A stretch of DNA of 64,000 nucleotides from WHSW01 sp963759295. GTDB taxonomy: Bacteria > Actinomycetota > Thermoleophilia > Solirubrobacterales > 70-9. Both the position numbers and the translations under genes were made by a program. The stretch lies in assembly GCA_963759295.1 (NCBI GenBank), contig CAVWYT010000010.1, forward strand, positions 558,001 through 622,000, written 5' to 3'. The notes beneath the pieces were generated by a model, which did not search any database, was not told the origin of the DNA, and saw nothing but the letters and a program-made list of their open reading frames with translations. Of the stretch, positions 1 to 7,499 are shown piece by piece. Numbering within the stretch: position 1 is the first letter of the stretch; each line of letters begins with the position of its first letter.

Positions 1-4
1 ATGC

Positions 5-86
5 CATCCGATCGGGGAAATACAAGAGCGATTGATTAAGAAAGTATTAACCGATCGAATGACATCTCAGCTCAATCGATCGGATG
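5..86. repeat. AT-rich segment with 10-bp inverted repeat
   Basis: CATCCGATCG at 5-14 is matched by its exact reverse complement CGATCGGATG at 77-86, and a further CCGATCG lies at 51-57. The roughly 90 bases between the window edge and the nadB stop are markedly more AT-rich than the rest of the window. This could be a paired operator, a structured 3' region or a boundary of acquired DNA; nothing here decides. No gene is visible. Confidence 0.4.
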
Positions 87-100
87 AACGAAAGTGAGCG

Positions 101-1549
101 CTAGGTCCAGCGCCGCCAGCCCAACCCCCCGTCGGCCTCGACCACGATGTGCTCACCATCGAGCGCCGGGTCGGGAAGCGGGTGATCGGTGCGGCGATGT
201 ACGCCGCGTGATTCGCGGCGCTCGAGCGCGGAGCGGGCGATCAGCCGAGCGAGCGGGTACGGGTCGTGCGTCAGCGGCTCGAGTCCGGCCGCGTCGCGCC
301 GCGGCCCCGCGTGGCGCCAGACGGCCTCCCGGGTCTCAGCCGTCGGCGGCGCGAATCGCCACGTCGGCGGCTCCGGGGGCTCGCCCTCCGCGGCGCTCCC
401 GAGCGCCGCCCGCGCCGCCCTCGTCCCGAATACGAAGCACTCGCTGAGCGAGTTGGAGGCGAGCCGGTTGGCGCCGTGCAGGCCGGTGCACGAGCACTCG
501 CCCACGGCGAGCAGGCCGGGGAGCGAGGTGCGCCCGTCGAGGTCGGTCCAGACGCCGCCGATCAGGTAGTGGGCCGCCGGAGCGACGGGCACGGGCGCGG
601 CGGCGGGATCCAGCCCCGCCTCGGCGCAGGTCGAGAACACGTTCGGGAAGCGCTCCGGGTCGAGCGCCCGCAGGTCGAGCCAGACCGAGGCGGTGCCGTC
701 GGCGTCGATGCGGTCGAGGATCGCCATCGTCACTTGGTCGCGCGGCGCGAGCTCGTCGGTGAACCGCTTGCCGGACGCGTCGAGCAGGGTCGCGCCCTCG
801 CCGCGGACGGCCTCGGTGATCAGCGCCCCGTCGTGGGATGCGCCCGGGAGGGCGAGCGCCGTGGGGTGAAACTGGCAGAGCTCGAGATCCGCCAGGTCCG
901 CGCCGGCTGCGTGGGCCAGCACCGCGCCGGCGCCGATCGCTCCCCAGGGGTTTGTCGTCCGCTGCCAGAGCGCGGCGCCACCCCCGGTGGCGAGCACGGT
1001 GGATGCGGCGCGGATCGCCCCACGATCGCTGAGCACGCCGTGGCAGCGCTCCCCGGAGCTCCAGAGGGCGGTCGCCGACGCGCCCTCGAGGACGTCGATC
1101 AGCGGCTCGGCCGCGACCAGCTCGGCGAGTCGCGAGGTGATCGCGATCCCGGTCGCGCTGCCACCGGCGTGGACGATACGGCGCGCCGAGTGTCCGCCCT
1201 CGAGCCCGAGGGCGAGCTCACCGCCGAGCTCGGCGTCAAAGCTGACCCCGCGCTCCTGAAGCTGGTGGACGGCCGCCGGCGCCTCGCGGGTCAGCACATC
1301 GACCGCGCTCGTTCGGCAGAGCCCGCGGCCCGCCGCGAGCGTGTCGGCGGCGTGGCGCTCCGGCGAATCGTCGACCGCCAACGCCGCGGCCAGTCCGCCC
1401 TGGGCCCAGAAGCTCGAGCTCTCGGCGAGCGGCTTTCGCGACACGAGCACGGTTTTGGCGCCGGCCGCGGCGGTCTCGAGCGCGACGTGAAGCCCCGCGG
1501 CTCCGCCGCCAACGATCGCGACGTCGGACTCGAGCTCTCGGGCACTCAT
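101..1549 (-). CDS. nadB: L-aspartate oxidase (NadB)
   Basis: This FAD-dependent enzyme would oxidise L-aspartate to iminoaspartate, the first step of de novo NAD synthesis in the cytoplasm. The 482-residue product starts with a dinucleotide-binding fold (VAIVGGGAAGLHVALETA, residues about 10-27). It has the succinate dehydrogenase/NadB family segments SSFWAQGGLAAAL, a histidine-bearing ELCQFHPTALALPG, the substrate-region RGEGATLLD and the FAD-binding end GLHGANRLASNSLSECFVFG. Length is slightly short of the usual 510-540 because the C-terminal helical domain is abbreviated. ATG start; a 42-bp divergent promoter gap separates it from the deacetylase gene. nadA and nadC are not in the window. 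A fumarate reductase flavoprotein is the alternative, but the GANRLASNSL segment favours NadB. Confidence 0.9.
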   Translation of the reverse strand: MSARELESDVAIVGGGAAGLHVALETAAAGAKTVLVSRKPLAESSSFWAQGGLAAALAVDDSPERHAADTLAAGRGLCRTSAVDVLTREAPAAVHQLQERGVSFDAELGGELALGLEGGHSARRIVHAGGSATGIAITSRLAELVAAEPLIDVLEGASATALWSSGERCHGVLSDRGAIRAASTVLATGGGAALWQRTTNPWGAIGAGAVLAHAAGADLADLELCQFHPTALALPGASHDGALITEAVRGEGATLLDASGKRFTDELAPRDQVTMAILDRIDADGTASVWLDLRALDPERFPNVFSTCAEAGLDPAAAPVPVAPAAHYLIGGVWTDLDGRTSLPGLLAVGECSCTGLHGANRLASNSLSECFVFGTRAARAALGSAAEGEPPEPPTWRFAPPTAETREAVWRHAGPRRDAAGLEPLTHDPYPLARLIARSALERRESRGVHRRTDHPLPDPALDGEHIVVEADGGLGWRRWT

Positions 1550-1591
1550 CGGGAGCCGGGTACCGTACCCGGACGCCGCGCCCAGTCGCTC

Positions 1592-2590
1592 GTGACCCTC
1601 TATCTCTCACATCCCCTTTCGCATCGCCACGACACCGGCGCCCACCCCGAGAACGCGACGCGACTCGTCGCAATCGAGACCGCGCTCGAACAGACAGGAT
1701 GGGCCGGCGTCGAGCGGGTCGAGGCTCCGGCCGCGAGCCGTGCGCAGATCGCCCGGGTTCACACGATCGAGCACGTCGACCGGATCGAGTCCTTCTGCGC
1801 CTCCGGCGGGGGGATGATCGACCTCGACACCGTCGCGGTTCGCGACTCCTACGAGGCGGCGCTCCACGCCGCCGGCGGCGCAATCTCGGGCGCCGAGCGC
1901 CTGCTCGCCGGCGAGGCGCCGGCAGCCTTCTGCGGCCTGCGGCCCCCCGGACACCATGCCGAGGCCAACCGGGCGATGGGCTTCTGCCTGTTCAACAACG
2001 TCGCCGTCGCCGCCGCGCACGCGCTCGCCGAGTGCGGCGTCGAGCGGGTGCTGGTCCTCGACTGGGACGTCCATCACGGCAACGGCACCGAGGCGATCTT
2101 CGCTCGCTCGCCCGCGGTGCTCTACGCCAGCATCCATCAATGGCCCCTCTACCCGGGCACCGGCGCGGCCGAGTACTCCGGGGAAGCGGAGGGAGAGGGG
2201 TTCACGGTCAACCTGCCGGTCGGCCCGGGGGCCGGCAGCGACGAGTTCCTGGCGCTCGTCCAGCACGTCGTCGCCCCGATCGCACGCGCCTATGACCCGG
2301 GCCTGATCGCGATCTCGGCGGGCTACGACGCCCACCGCGAGGACCCGCTCGCATCCTGCGCGGTGGAGACCGCCGCCTTCCACGAGATGACGGCGACGAT
2401 GCGCGAGGTCGCGGGCGAGCTCGAGGTGCCCGTCCTGGTCTGCCTCGAGGGCGGCTACTCCCCGAGTGCGCTGGCTGAATCCGTCCTCGCGACGCTCGAC
2501 GCGCTCGCCGACTCCCGGCCGCCGCGGGTCGCTCCCGTCGAGGCCGCCGACCCGCACCGGGCGCGGCTGCGCGAACGCTGGGGGCTCTGA
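1592..2590 (+). CDS. Histone deacetylase / acetoin utilisation (AcuC) family deacetylase
   Basis: A zinc-dependent deacetylase of the HDAC/AcuC/acetylpolyamine amidohydrolase superfamily, 332 residues, near the usual length for a single-domain bacterial member. Visible motifs are the catalytic histidine pair in GLRPPGHHAEANRAMGF, zinc ligands in VLVLDWDVHHGNGTEAIF and in ISAGYDAHREDPLA, and the C-terminal CLEGGYSPSAL. I chose the GTG at 1592 because homology begins at TLYLSHPLSHRHDTGAHPENATR; the open frame upstream is only antisense to nadB. The physiological substrate (acetyl-lysine, acetylated small molecule or polyamine) cannot be read from sequence. Confidence 0.88.
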   Translation: MTLYLSHPLSHRHDTGAHPENATRLVAIETALEQTGWAGVERVEAPAASRAQIARVHTIEHVDRIESFCASGGGMIDLDTVAVRDSYEAALHAAGGAISGAERLLAGEAPAAFCGLRPPGHHAEANRAMGFCLFNNVAVAAAHALAECGVERVLVLDWDVHHGNGTEAIFARSPAVLYASIHQWPLYPGTGAAEYSGEAEGEGFTVNLPVGPGAGSDEFLALVQHVVAPIARAYDPGLIAISAGYDAHREDPLASCAVETAAFHEMTATMREVAGELEVPVLVCLEGGYSPSALAESVLATLDALADSRPPRVAPVEAADPHRARLRERWGL

Positions 2591-2617
2591 CGCCGACCGC
2601 GGAGCCGTCCCGCGCCG

Positions 2618-3841
2618 TCAGGGGACCAGCCGGACCTTGACCTCCTCGAGGAACGCGAGCGGGAAGCCGGGGACGGCGTCGAGCTCGTCGACCGAGCCGA
2701 TGCCCCCGTGCTCGTCGCGGTAGCGCAGCACGCGCTTGGCCTGGGTCACCGACATCCCGAGCCCGCAAAGCTCCGCGAGCCCCGCGCGGCCGAGGCTTAC
2801 CTTGCCGTTCGGCGCGACCGCGGGTGCGGCGGCTTCTCCTGCGAGCTCCGCGGCGGGCCGCGGAGCCGGCTCGGCCGCCGGCAACCCCGCCGAGGGCCGC
2901 GGGGCCGGCTCGTGCCGCTCGGCGGGCGGCGCCTGATCGGGCGGCGCCCCTCCGGCGGCTCCTTCTCGGGCGGCTCCTTCTCGGGCGGCGCCTTCTCGAC
3001 ACGATCGAGCTCGGCGGCGCGCTCCCGCAGCAGCCCGGCCTCGCGTGCGAGCTCCTGCTCGGCGGCGGCGACGTGCTCGGCCGCGGCCAGGGCGCGCTCC
3101 TCGACCTCGCGCATCCGCGCGTCGGAGCGCTCGTTTACCCGCGCGATCTCGGCCTCGGCCCGCGCCTCGGCGTCGGACCGCGCGGCATCCACCGCCTCCT
3201 CAAGCCGCTCGTCGGCCTCCTCTCGGGCGAGCGCGAGCTGCTTGCGAAGCCATTTCGCGGCCGCCTCCCGGGCGCGGTCCTCCGCCTCGACGCGCAGCCG
3301 CTCGGCGTCGGCCGGATCGACGGGCGCGGCCGTCTCGGCCCGCGAGCGCTCGGCCCGCAGCGTCTCCAGCTCCTGCTCGGCGTCCGTCGCCCGCCGCTCG
3401 GCCTCGGCGAGCAGCGCTTGCGCCGCCTCGAGCTCACGCTTGGACTCGGCGCGGGCGGTCTCGAGGTCTCGCTCGAGGGCGAGGATCTCGTCCATCGCCC
3501 GCTGCTCGGCGGCCTGGGTCGCGCGTTCGGCGGCGGCGCGGATGCGCTCGTCGTCGCCGTCCACCGGCCGCTCGGCATCGGCGTCGGCGGGCTCGGGCGC
3601 CGTGAATTCATCGTCGGCGCCCTCGGCGACTCGGTCGAAGAGCGCGGTGCCCGGCGGCGGCTCGAAGCCGGTCGGCGCCCGCGGGGTCGTCGGGCTCGCT
3701 TGCCGCGGCGCCGGCCGGGGGCGCGGGCGCGTCGGTCGGCGCCGGGGACGGGTCCGCATCGGCGCTCGGCTGCTCGCGCGAAGCCCCCTCCACGTCCTCG
3801 CCCGCATCCCTCCCGAAGATGCCGAAGCGGCGTTCTGCCAT
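2618..3841 (-). CDS. Coiled-coil protein with C-terminal helix-hairpin-helix domain (two apparent frameshifts)
   Basis: Three consecutive reading frames on the minus strand make one continuous protein. It opens with MAERRFGIFGRDAGED (ATG at 3839-3841) and a Pro/Ala/Asp-rich stretch. It continues near 3680 into a long Glu/Arg/Ala-rich coiled coil, then a PPEKEPPEKEPPE linker, and switches again near 2950 into a helix-hairpin-helix (ComEA-type) end reading LCGLGMSVTQAKRVLRYRDE and VDELDAVPG. HhH domains usually bind DNA without sequence specificity. Both switch points lie at G/C runs where removing one base restores the frame, so sequence error is more likely than a broken gene. The exact function is unknown. 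Confidence 0.6.
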
Positions 3842-4040
3842 CGCCGGGACTCTACGCCAGTTTCCGAGCCCGCTCGCCGGGTCCGGCCCCGTGGGTGAAC
3901 TCGGCGTCACGAGCGCGGATGCGCCGAGCCCGCGAGGCGGCGCGGTCGGCGCTGCTTCAGTCGGTCCCGGGCCTGTTCGCCGGCCGCGCGAGCTCCCAGC
4001 GGCGTGCCGTCGTCGGCCCGACCCGCTACCCTTTCGCGCT

Positions 4041-4176
4041 TCGATAACCGGTAAAGCCGAGTCCCGGGCCGCGTGCCCGGGAGCGGGGGAACCAACTTTG
4101 GGGCTAACCCGCCGCGATCGCGGCGGGGGCGCAGGCTCTTTCAGCGCCAGCCCGTCAGCTAACCCCGTAGGCCGAC
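4041..4176 (+). promoter_or_regulatory. Cyclic-di-AMP (ydaO/yuaA-type) riboswitch
   Basis: The leader of the M23 peptidase gene matches what I know of the actinobacterial ydaO motif. In order it has AAAGCCGAGTCCCGGGCC, GGGGGAACCAACTTTGGGGC, a GC-rich hairpin (CCCGCCGCGATCGCGGCGGG), then CCCGTCAGCTAACCCCGTAGGC. The element ends just before the GAAGGAG ribosome site (4177-4183) and TTG start (4191). In actinobacteria this aptamer class commonly precedes secreted cell-wall hydrolase genes, as here, where c-di-AMP binding turns expression down. Boundaries are approximate; a covariance-model search would settle it. Confidence 0.85.
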
Positions 4177-4190
4177 GAAGGAGAAACGCG

Positions 4191-4775
4191 TTGAATCACC
4201 AGTGCAGGCGCGGGCCGGATCGCACGCGAGCCCGCAGGTATGCAGGGACGATCGGCTGCCTGGCGGTGCTCGCCGGGCTGGCGACCGGAGCTGCCTCGGC
4301 CTCCAGCGGCACCGGGGGCATCGGAAGCGACGGCACGACGGGGGGATCGACCTCCTCGACGGAGACCGGCGACGGGGTCTTCCCGGTCCGCGGCAAGCAC
4401 ACCTACGGCGACGGGCTCGGAGCCGGGCGCAACCACCAGGGCCAGGACATCCTCGCCAAGTGCGGCACGCGGGTCGTCGCGGCGCTGCCGGGGCGGGTCT
4501 CGTTCAAGGACTACCAGGGCGCCGCGGGCAACTACGTCGTCGTCGACGGCAAGCGCAAGCTCCCGGATACGGTCTACATGCACCTGAGCGCTCCGGCCTC
4601 GGTGCGCAAGGGTCAGAAGGTCGCCGCCGGCAAGACGCTCGGAAGGGTGGGCGACACCGGCGACGCCACCGCCTGTCACCTGCACTTCGAGATGTGGTCG
4701 GAGCCCGGTTGGTACAAGGGCGGCCGGCTGCTCGATCCCGAGCCGAGCCTGCGCCGCTGGGATCGCAGCTCCTAG
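4191..4775 (+). CDS. Secreted M23 family peptidase (LytM-type cell-wall hydrolase)
   Basis: A secreted zinc endopeptidase likely to cut peptidoglycan cross-bridges. The TTG start at 4191 is supported by GAAGGAG at 4177-4183 and by the riboswitch immediately upstream. After a charged N-terminus comes a signal-like hydrophobic segment (GTIGCLAVLAGLATGAASA), a Ser/Gly/Thr linker, then the LytM domain. Zinc-site motifs are GAGRNHQGQDILA (HxxxD) and ATACHLHFEMW (HxH). About 194 residues, one catalytic domain, with no visible LysM or other wall-binding module. Its leader makes c-di-AMP control likely. Confidence 0.88.
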   Translation: MNHQCRRGPDRTRARRYAGTIGCLAVLAGLATGAASASSGTGGIGSDGTTGGSTSSTETGDGVFPVRGKHTYGDGLGAGRNHQGQDILAKCGTRVVAALPGRVSFKDYQGAAGNYVVVDGKRKLPDTVYMHLSAPASVRKGQKVAAGKTLGRVGDTGDATACHLHFEMWSEPGWYKGGRLLDPEPSLRRWDRSS

Positions 4776-4997
4776 CGCCACCGCCCGTCGGCCCGCGCGG
4801 CGTGCGGTGAACGATTTCACGCGCGGCCGTGCATCTGTGACTGCCCGGTCGCCGCATTCGGCGGCCTGATACTGCCCGTTTCGATTCGGCGTGGCCATCT
4901 CGTGACGCAACCGCGGCCCACTCGGGGCATCCAGGTCTAGATCGGCGACGCAACGCTCGCCAGCATCGGTTCCGTTGACAGCGACGAAAGGAAAGCG

Positions 4998-5243
4998 ATG
5001 CAAGACCTCCTCGCCCACGCGCACCTCACCCTGCTCAACCTCGGCGCCCGCCTCGGCCGTCGCCTCGCCTCCCAGCGCGGTCAGGGGACGGTCGAGTACG
5101 TCGGCCTGATCCTGCTCGTCTCGATGCTGATGGTCGGCATGGTCGTCGCGATGAAGGGGTTCAACGGCACCCAGGGCACCGAGATCGCCGAGGTGATCAT
5201 CTCGAAGATCAAGCAGGCCGTGAACGCGATCACGTTCAAGTAA
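4998..5243 (+). CDS. Flp-type pilin-like protein
   Basis: An 81-residue protein with a 27-residue basic N-terminus, then GQGTVEYVGLILLVSMLMVGMVVAM. This is a type IV/Flp prepilin site (cleavage G|QGTVEY with Glu at +5) leading into the hydrophobic assembly helix. After processing, about 52 residues would remain, as expected for a Flp pilin. GAAAGGAAAG at 4985-4994 is a good ribosome site for the ATG. No Tad secretion genes (tadA, rcpC, tadZ) lie within the window, so the pilus machinery must be elsewhere. Its last codons and downstream sequence are duplicated at 9073-9161. Confidence 0.8.
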   Translation: MQDLLAHAHLTLLNLGARLGRRLASQRGQGTVEYVGLILLVSMLMVGMVVAMKGFNGTQGTEIAEVIISKIKQAVNAITFK

Positions 5244-5310
5244 GAGGTTCCGCGGAACCGCGCCGTCGCCGCCACCGGTCGCCGCGGCGCTCGGGCGGCC
5301 GACCCTCGGG
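5222..5310. repeat. 89-bp direct repeat, left copy (pilin 3' end)
   Basis: This stretch covers the last seven codons of the pilin gene, its stop, and 67 bp beyond. It recurs at 9073-9161 in the same orientation with two mismatches (5277 and 5299). It contains the perfect 14-bp palindrome GGTTCCGCGGAACC at 5246-5259, which could serve as a transcription-termination hairpin or a recombination core. The two copies bracket 3.76 kb of small-gene array. Confidence 0.9.
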
Positions 5311-5351
5311 CGCGGCGACGGCGCGAGATACTGCGCGGGCGATGTCGCAGG
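5311..5351 (+). repeat. Intergenic module, promoter/start half only
   Basis: Right after the left direct repeat stands the promoter and start half of the recurring module: CGGCGCGAGATACTGCGCG followed by ATGTCGCAGG. The GATACT hexamer (5327-5332) lies 9 nt before the ATG, exactly as in the other copies. The ATG opens a frame out of register with the channel remnant that follows. Confidence 0.75.
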
Positions 5352-5399
5352 GCCGTCCGCGCCCGATGCGAGCCTTATCAGGTGCTGTCCGTTGTACTC

Positions 5400-5781
5400 A
5401 TGCTCCGGCGCATGCTCGGGGCGATCAAGTACGCCGTCAAGGAGGAGAGCTTCGCCGCCGTCGTAGGAGCCGCGATCGTCCTTATAGTGGTGGGGACGGT
5501 CACCTATTCGCTTGGCGAAGGCTGGAAGGTGGCAGACGGGTTCTACTTCGCGGTCTGCACGCTGACCGACGTCGAGCATCGCCGACCCGAACCTCACGCT
5601 GACGCATGAGGCGCTGAAGATCTTCACGGCCATCTACGTGCTGACCGGCATCGGGATCCTGGTCGAGTTGGCACGTCAGCTCGGCGTCGGGTTCATAAAG
5701 ATGCGCGAGGAGGGCAGCGCTGGCAGGCACACCGGGCGCGACAAGGGGGATCGTCCGCCCGAGACACAGTCGGCGGGATAG
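5400..5781 (+). pseudogene. Two-TM ion channel remnant, broken at the selectivity filter
   Basis: The first part reads MLRRMLGAIKYAVKEESFAA, a hydrophobic helix (VVGAAIVLIVVGTVTYSL) and the pore-helix sequence GWKVADGFYFAVCTLT, as in two-TM potassium channels. Where a TVGxG filter should follow, the frame reads DVEHRR. The second half (IADPNLTLTHEALKIFTAIY, then VLTGIGILVELARQLGVGFI) resumes in another frame near 5577. A frameshift plus loss of filter codons would leave it non-functional unless the sequence is wrong here. GTG at 5382 is an alternative start. The remnant sits behind an orphan promoter half-module, inside the repeat-bracketed array. Confidence 0.6.
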
Positions 5782-5931
5782 CTCAAAGCGGCCGGGCTGC
5801 GGGAGTAGGCAGACCACCGCTCACGCGCCAGGCGAGCGAGAACACGCTCGGCAGTTAGGGCAGTAACCCCAAGCTTTCGCGGCGCGGGATACTGAGCGAG
5901 CGATGTCGCAGGAGAACGTCGAGATTGTCCG
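5781..5931 (+). repeat. Intergenic module copy 1
   Basis: In order it has a diverged form of the conserved 3' coding end, GAGTAGGCAGACCACCGCTC, and the near-palindrome GGCGAGCG-AGAACA-CGCTCGGC (5831-5852). Then come AGTTAGGGCAGTAACCCCAAG, the GATACT hexamer at 5888-5893 and the ATGTCGCAGGAGAACGTCGA start region. The same order recurs at 6275, 7249 and 8523. Confidence 0.85.
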
Positions 5932-6304
5932 TCAGCTCCTTGAACATTGGGAGCGACACGAGTGGGGCGGCGGCAGGGAGTTGTACGACGACAGTTGTGA
6001 GGTCGTTTTCAGCACTGCCTGGGTTCCGGACCCGGGCGCGTACACCGCCGGGCGGGAGGCACTGGGTGCCTGGGCCGCGTTCCTGGATTCGTTCGAGGAG
6101 TTCACGATCGGGGTCGATCAGATCTTCGATGCGGGCGACTCCGTCGTCGCGTTGAGTTGGATTCGGGCGCGAGGGCGAGCCAGCGGCGCGGATGTAGATG
6201 CGAAGGTTGGGTGCGTCTTCACCCTTCGGGGCGGCAAGATCGTTCGGTATGAGCTGATGGGGGACAGGCGGGACGCCCTCGAAGCCGCCGGGCTGTCGGA
6301 GTAA
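5903..6304 (+). CDS. SnoaL-like / NTF2-fold protein
   Basis: A 133-residue protein of the NTF2-like superfamily, which includes small-molecule isomerases, cyclases and many binding proteins of unknown ligand. It begins MSQENVEIVRQLLEHWER and ends DALEAAGLSE, the terminal signatures shared with the copies at 6876 and 8655, while the centre (YDDSCEVVFSTAWVPDPG onward) is different. There is no Shine-Dalgarno sequence before the ATG. Instead GATACT lies 9 nt upstream, so translation from a leaderless transcript is likely. Substrate and pathway are unknown. Confidence 0.8.
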   Translation: MSQENVEIVRQLLEHWERHEWGGGRELYDDSCEVVFSTAWVPDPGAYTAGREALGAWAAFLDSFEEFTIGVDQIFDAGDSVVALSWIRARGRASGADVDAKVGCVFTLRGGKIVRYELMGDRRDALEAAGLSE

Positions 6305-6413
6305 GCCGCTCACGGTGCCAGCCGAGCGAGAACACGCTCGGCAGTTAGGGCAGTAACCCCAAGCTTTCGCGGCGCGCGATACTGCGCGGGCGATGTCGCA
6401 GGAGAACGTCGAG
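6275..6413 (+). repeat. Intergenic module copy 2
   Basis: The most complete copy. It has the 3' coding end GCCCTCGAAGCCGCCGGGCT with stop, GCTCACGGTGCCA, and a perfect stem-loop GCCGAGCG-AGAACA-CGCTCGGC (6321-6342). These are followed by AGTTAGGGCAGTAACCCCAAG, GATACT (6378-6383) and the MSQENVE start codons. It joins a SnoaL-like gene to an unrelated PAS gene. Confidence 0.9.
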
Positions 6414-6836
6414 TTGCCGCGCACCCAACAGGCGCTGGAGTTAATCCTGGCGCGAAACCTGCTCACCAACATCTCGACCCCCGCGTTCCTCGCCGACCAC
6501 CGCGCGGTGCTGGTGTTCTACAACGAAGCCGCCGGGGCCTTGCTGGGAATCCCCTTTGAACAGGCGGGCAACATGCACCCCGAGGAGTGGGCAGCGCGGT
6601 TTGGCCCCTTTGACAGCGCTGGAGAGCGGATTCCCTTCGAGGAAGTCCCGCTCACAATCGCGCTGAGCGAGCGCCGACCGGTCCATGCACCGATTTACAT
6701 CCACAGCGCCGACGGCGAGGTACACCACATCGAGGTCACTGCGATTCCACTCGCCACGAACGACGACATCACCGGCGTGATCGGAATCTTCTGGCGGGTT
6801 GGGGGGCCATCGCCGAGCGCGAGGGCCGAGCCGTGA
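6393..6836 (+). CDS. PAS-domain protein with a SnoaL-type N-terminal tag
   Basis: The 147-residue product starts MSQENVE, identical at nucleotide level to the SnoaL-like genes on either side through codon 7, then changes abruptly to a PAS fold. PAS features are ISTPAFLADHRAVLVFYNEA, AGALLGIPFEQAGNMHPEEW and the closing strand HHIEVTAIPLATNDDITGVI. There is no output domain, so it may be a stand-alone sensor module or a fragment of a larger kinase or cyclase. The shared start and promoter with an unrelated body suggest the coding sequence was joined onto a repeated expression module. The C-terminus lacks the EALEAAGLSE end. Confidence 0.7.
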   Translation: MSQENVELPRTQQALELILARNLLTNISTPAFLADHRAVLVFYNEAAGALLGIPFEQAGNMHPEEWAARFGPFDSAGERIPFEEVPLTIALSERRPVHAPIYIHSADGEVHHIEVTAIPLATNDDITGVIGIFWRVGGPSPSARAEP

Positions 6837-6844
6837 AGGTGCCC

Positions 6845-6904
6845 GTCGAAGCCATTTGGGCTTAGGGAGCGGGCGATGTCGCAGGAGAACGTCGAGATCG
6901 TCCG
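6845..6904 (+). repeat. Intergenic module copy 3 (short, diverged)
   Basis: A shortened copy between the PAS gene and the second SnoaL-like gene. It keeps GTCGAAGCC, GGGCT and TAG, which resemble the conserved 3' coding end, followed directly by GGAGCGGGCG and ATGTCGCAGGAGAACGTCGA. The stem-loop, the AGTTAGGG block and the GATACT hexamer are missing, so this gene may depend on readthrough from the PAS gene. Confidence 0.6.
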
Positions 6905-7277
6905 CCGCGCGATCAAAGCTTTCAGCGACGAGGGAATAGACGCCGCGCTTGAGTACTGCGACCGGGAGATCGAGTGGTGGGCTCCACCCGAATGGCTGGA
7001 GGATCGGCTCTACAGGGGCCATGAAGGGGTGCGAGAGCTGGCGGCGTTCTGGAGCCAGCAGTTCGATCAGTACCAGCAGGACGCTGAGAAACTCATCGAC
7101 CTTGGTGACGATCAGATCCTCGCACTACTCCACCAGCGGGGCCGCATCAAAGACAGCGGAAACCGAATCGAGCAGCCGATCGGCTACATCGCGCACATCC
7201 GCGAGCGAAAGCTAACGGAGGTCCACGTCTACTTTTCCTGGGAGGCAACCCTCGAAGCCGCCGGGCTGTCGGAGTAG
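6876..7277 (+). CDS. SnoaL-like / NTF2-fold protein
   Basis: A 133-residue NTF2-like protein with the same termini as its array neighbours (MSQENVEIVRRAIKAFSDEG and EATLEAAGLSE) but a distinct middle. That middle includes the family-typical WWAPPEWLEDRLYRGHEGV and YFSWEATLEA strands. The gap to the PAS gene is only 39 bp and lacks the promoter hexamer, so cotranscription with the PAS gene is likely. Ligand and reaction are unknown. Confidence 0.8.
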   Translation: MSQENVEIVRRAIKAFSDEGIDAALEYCDREIEWWAPPEWLEDRLYRGHEGVRELAAFWSQQFDQYQQDAEKLIDLGDDQILALLHQRGRIKDSGNRIEQPIGYIAHIRERKLTEVHVYFSWEATLEAAGLSE

Positions 7278-7410
7278 GGCGAGCACCGCTCACGGTGCCA
7301 GCCGAGCGAGAACACGTCCATGCGCAAAAGCAGTAACAGCGTTGCCTGACCACGGGGCAAACTAACCGCTGGGCGCGGCGACGGCGCGAGATACTGAGCG
7401 GGCGATGTCG
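7249..7410 (+). repeat. Intergenic module copy 4 (diverged centre)
   Basis: The conserved 3' end (CTCGAAGCCGCCGGGCTGTC), GCTCACGGTGCCAGCCGAGC and GAGAACAC are kept. The right stem arm is replaced by GTCCATGCGCAAAAGCAGTAAC. The promoter half is CGGCGCGAGATACTGAGCG with ATGTCG at 7405, after which the start region diverges and no gene in that frame follows. The GATACT to ATG spacing is again 9 nt. Confidence 0.75.
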
Positions 7411-7499
7411 GAAGTTGACAACCGCCTGTCGATTGGAATAGGTTCCGCCTGACCAGCGGGAAGGGACTTTCAAAAACGCGATCTGGGAGCGGGGTCAGG

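Noticed and set aside
266..1591. Long open frame on the plus strand running into the deacetylase gene
   Set aside because: It is antisense to nadB, has no recognisable protein features, and deacetylase homology starts only at the GTG at 1592.
5246..5259. GGTTCCGCGGAACC as a definite rho-independent terminator of the pilin gene
   Set aside because: The palindrome is perfect but leaves almost no loop and no T-run follows; kept only as a possible termination or recombination feature.
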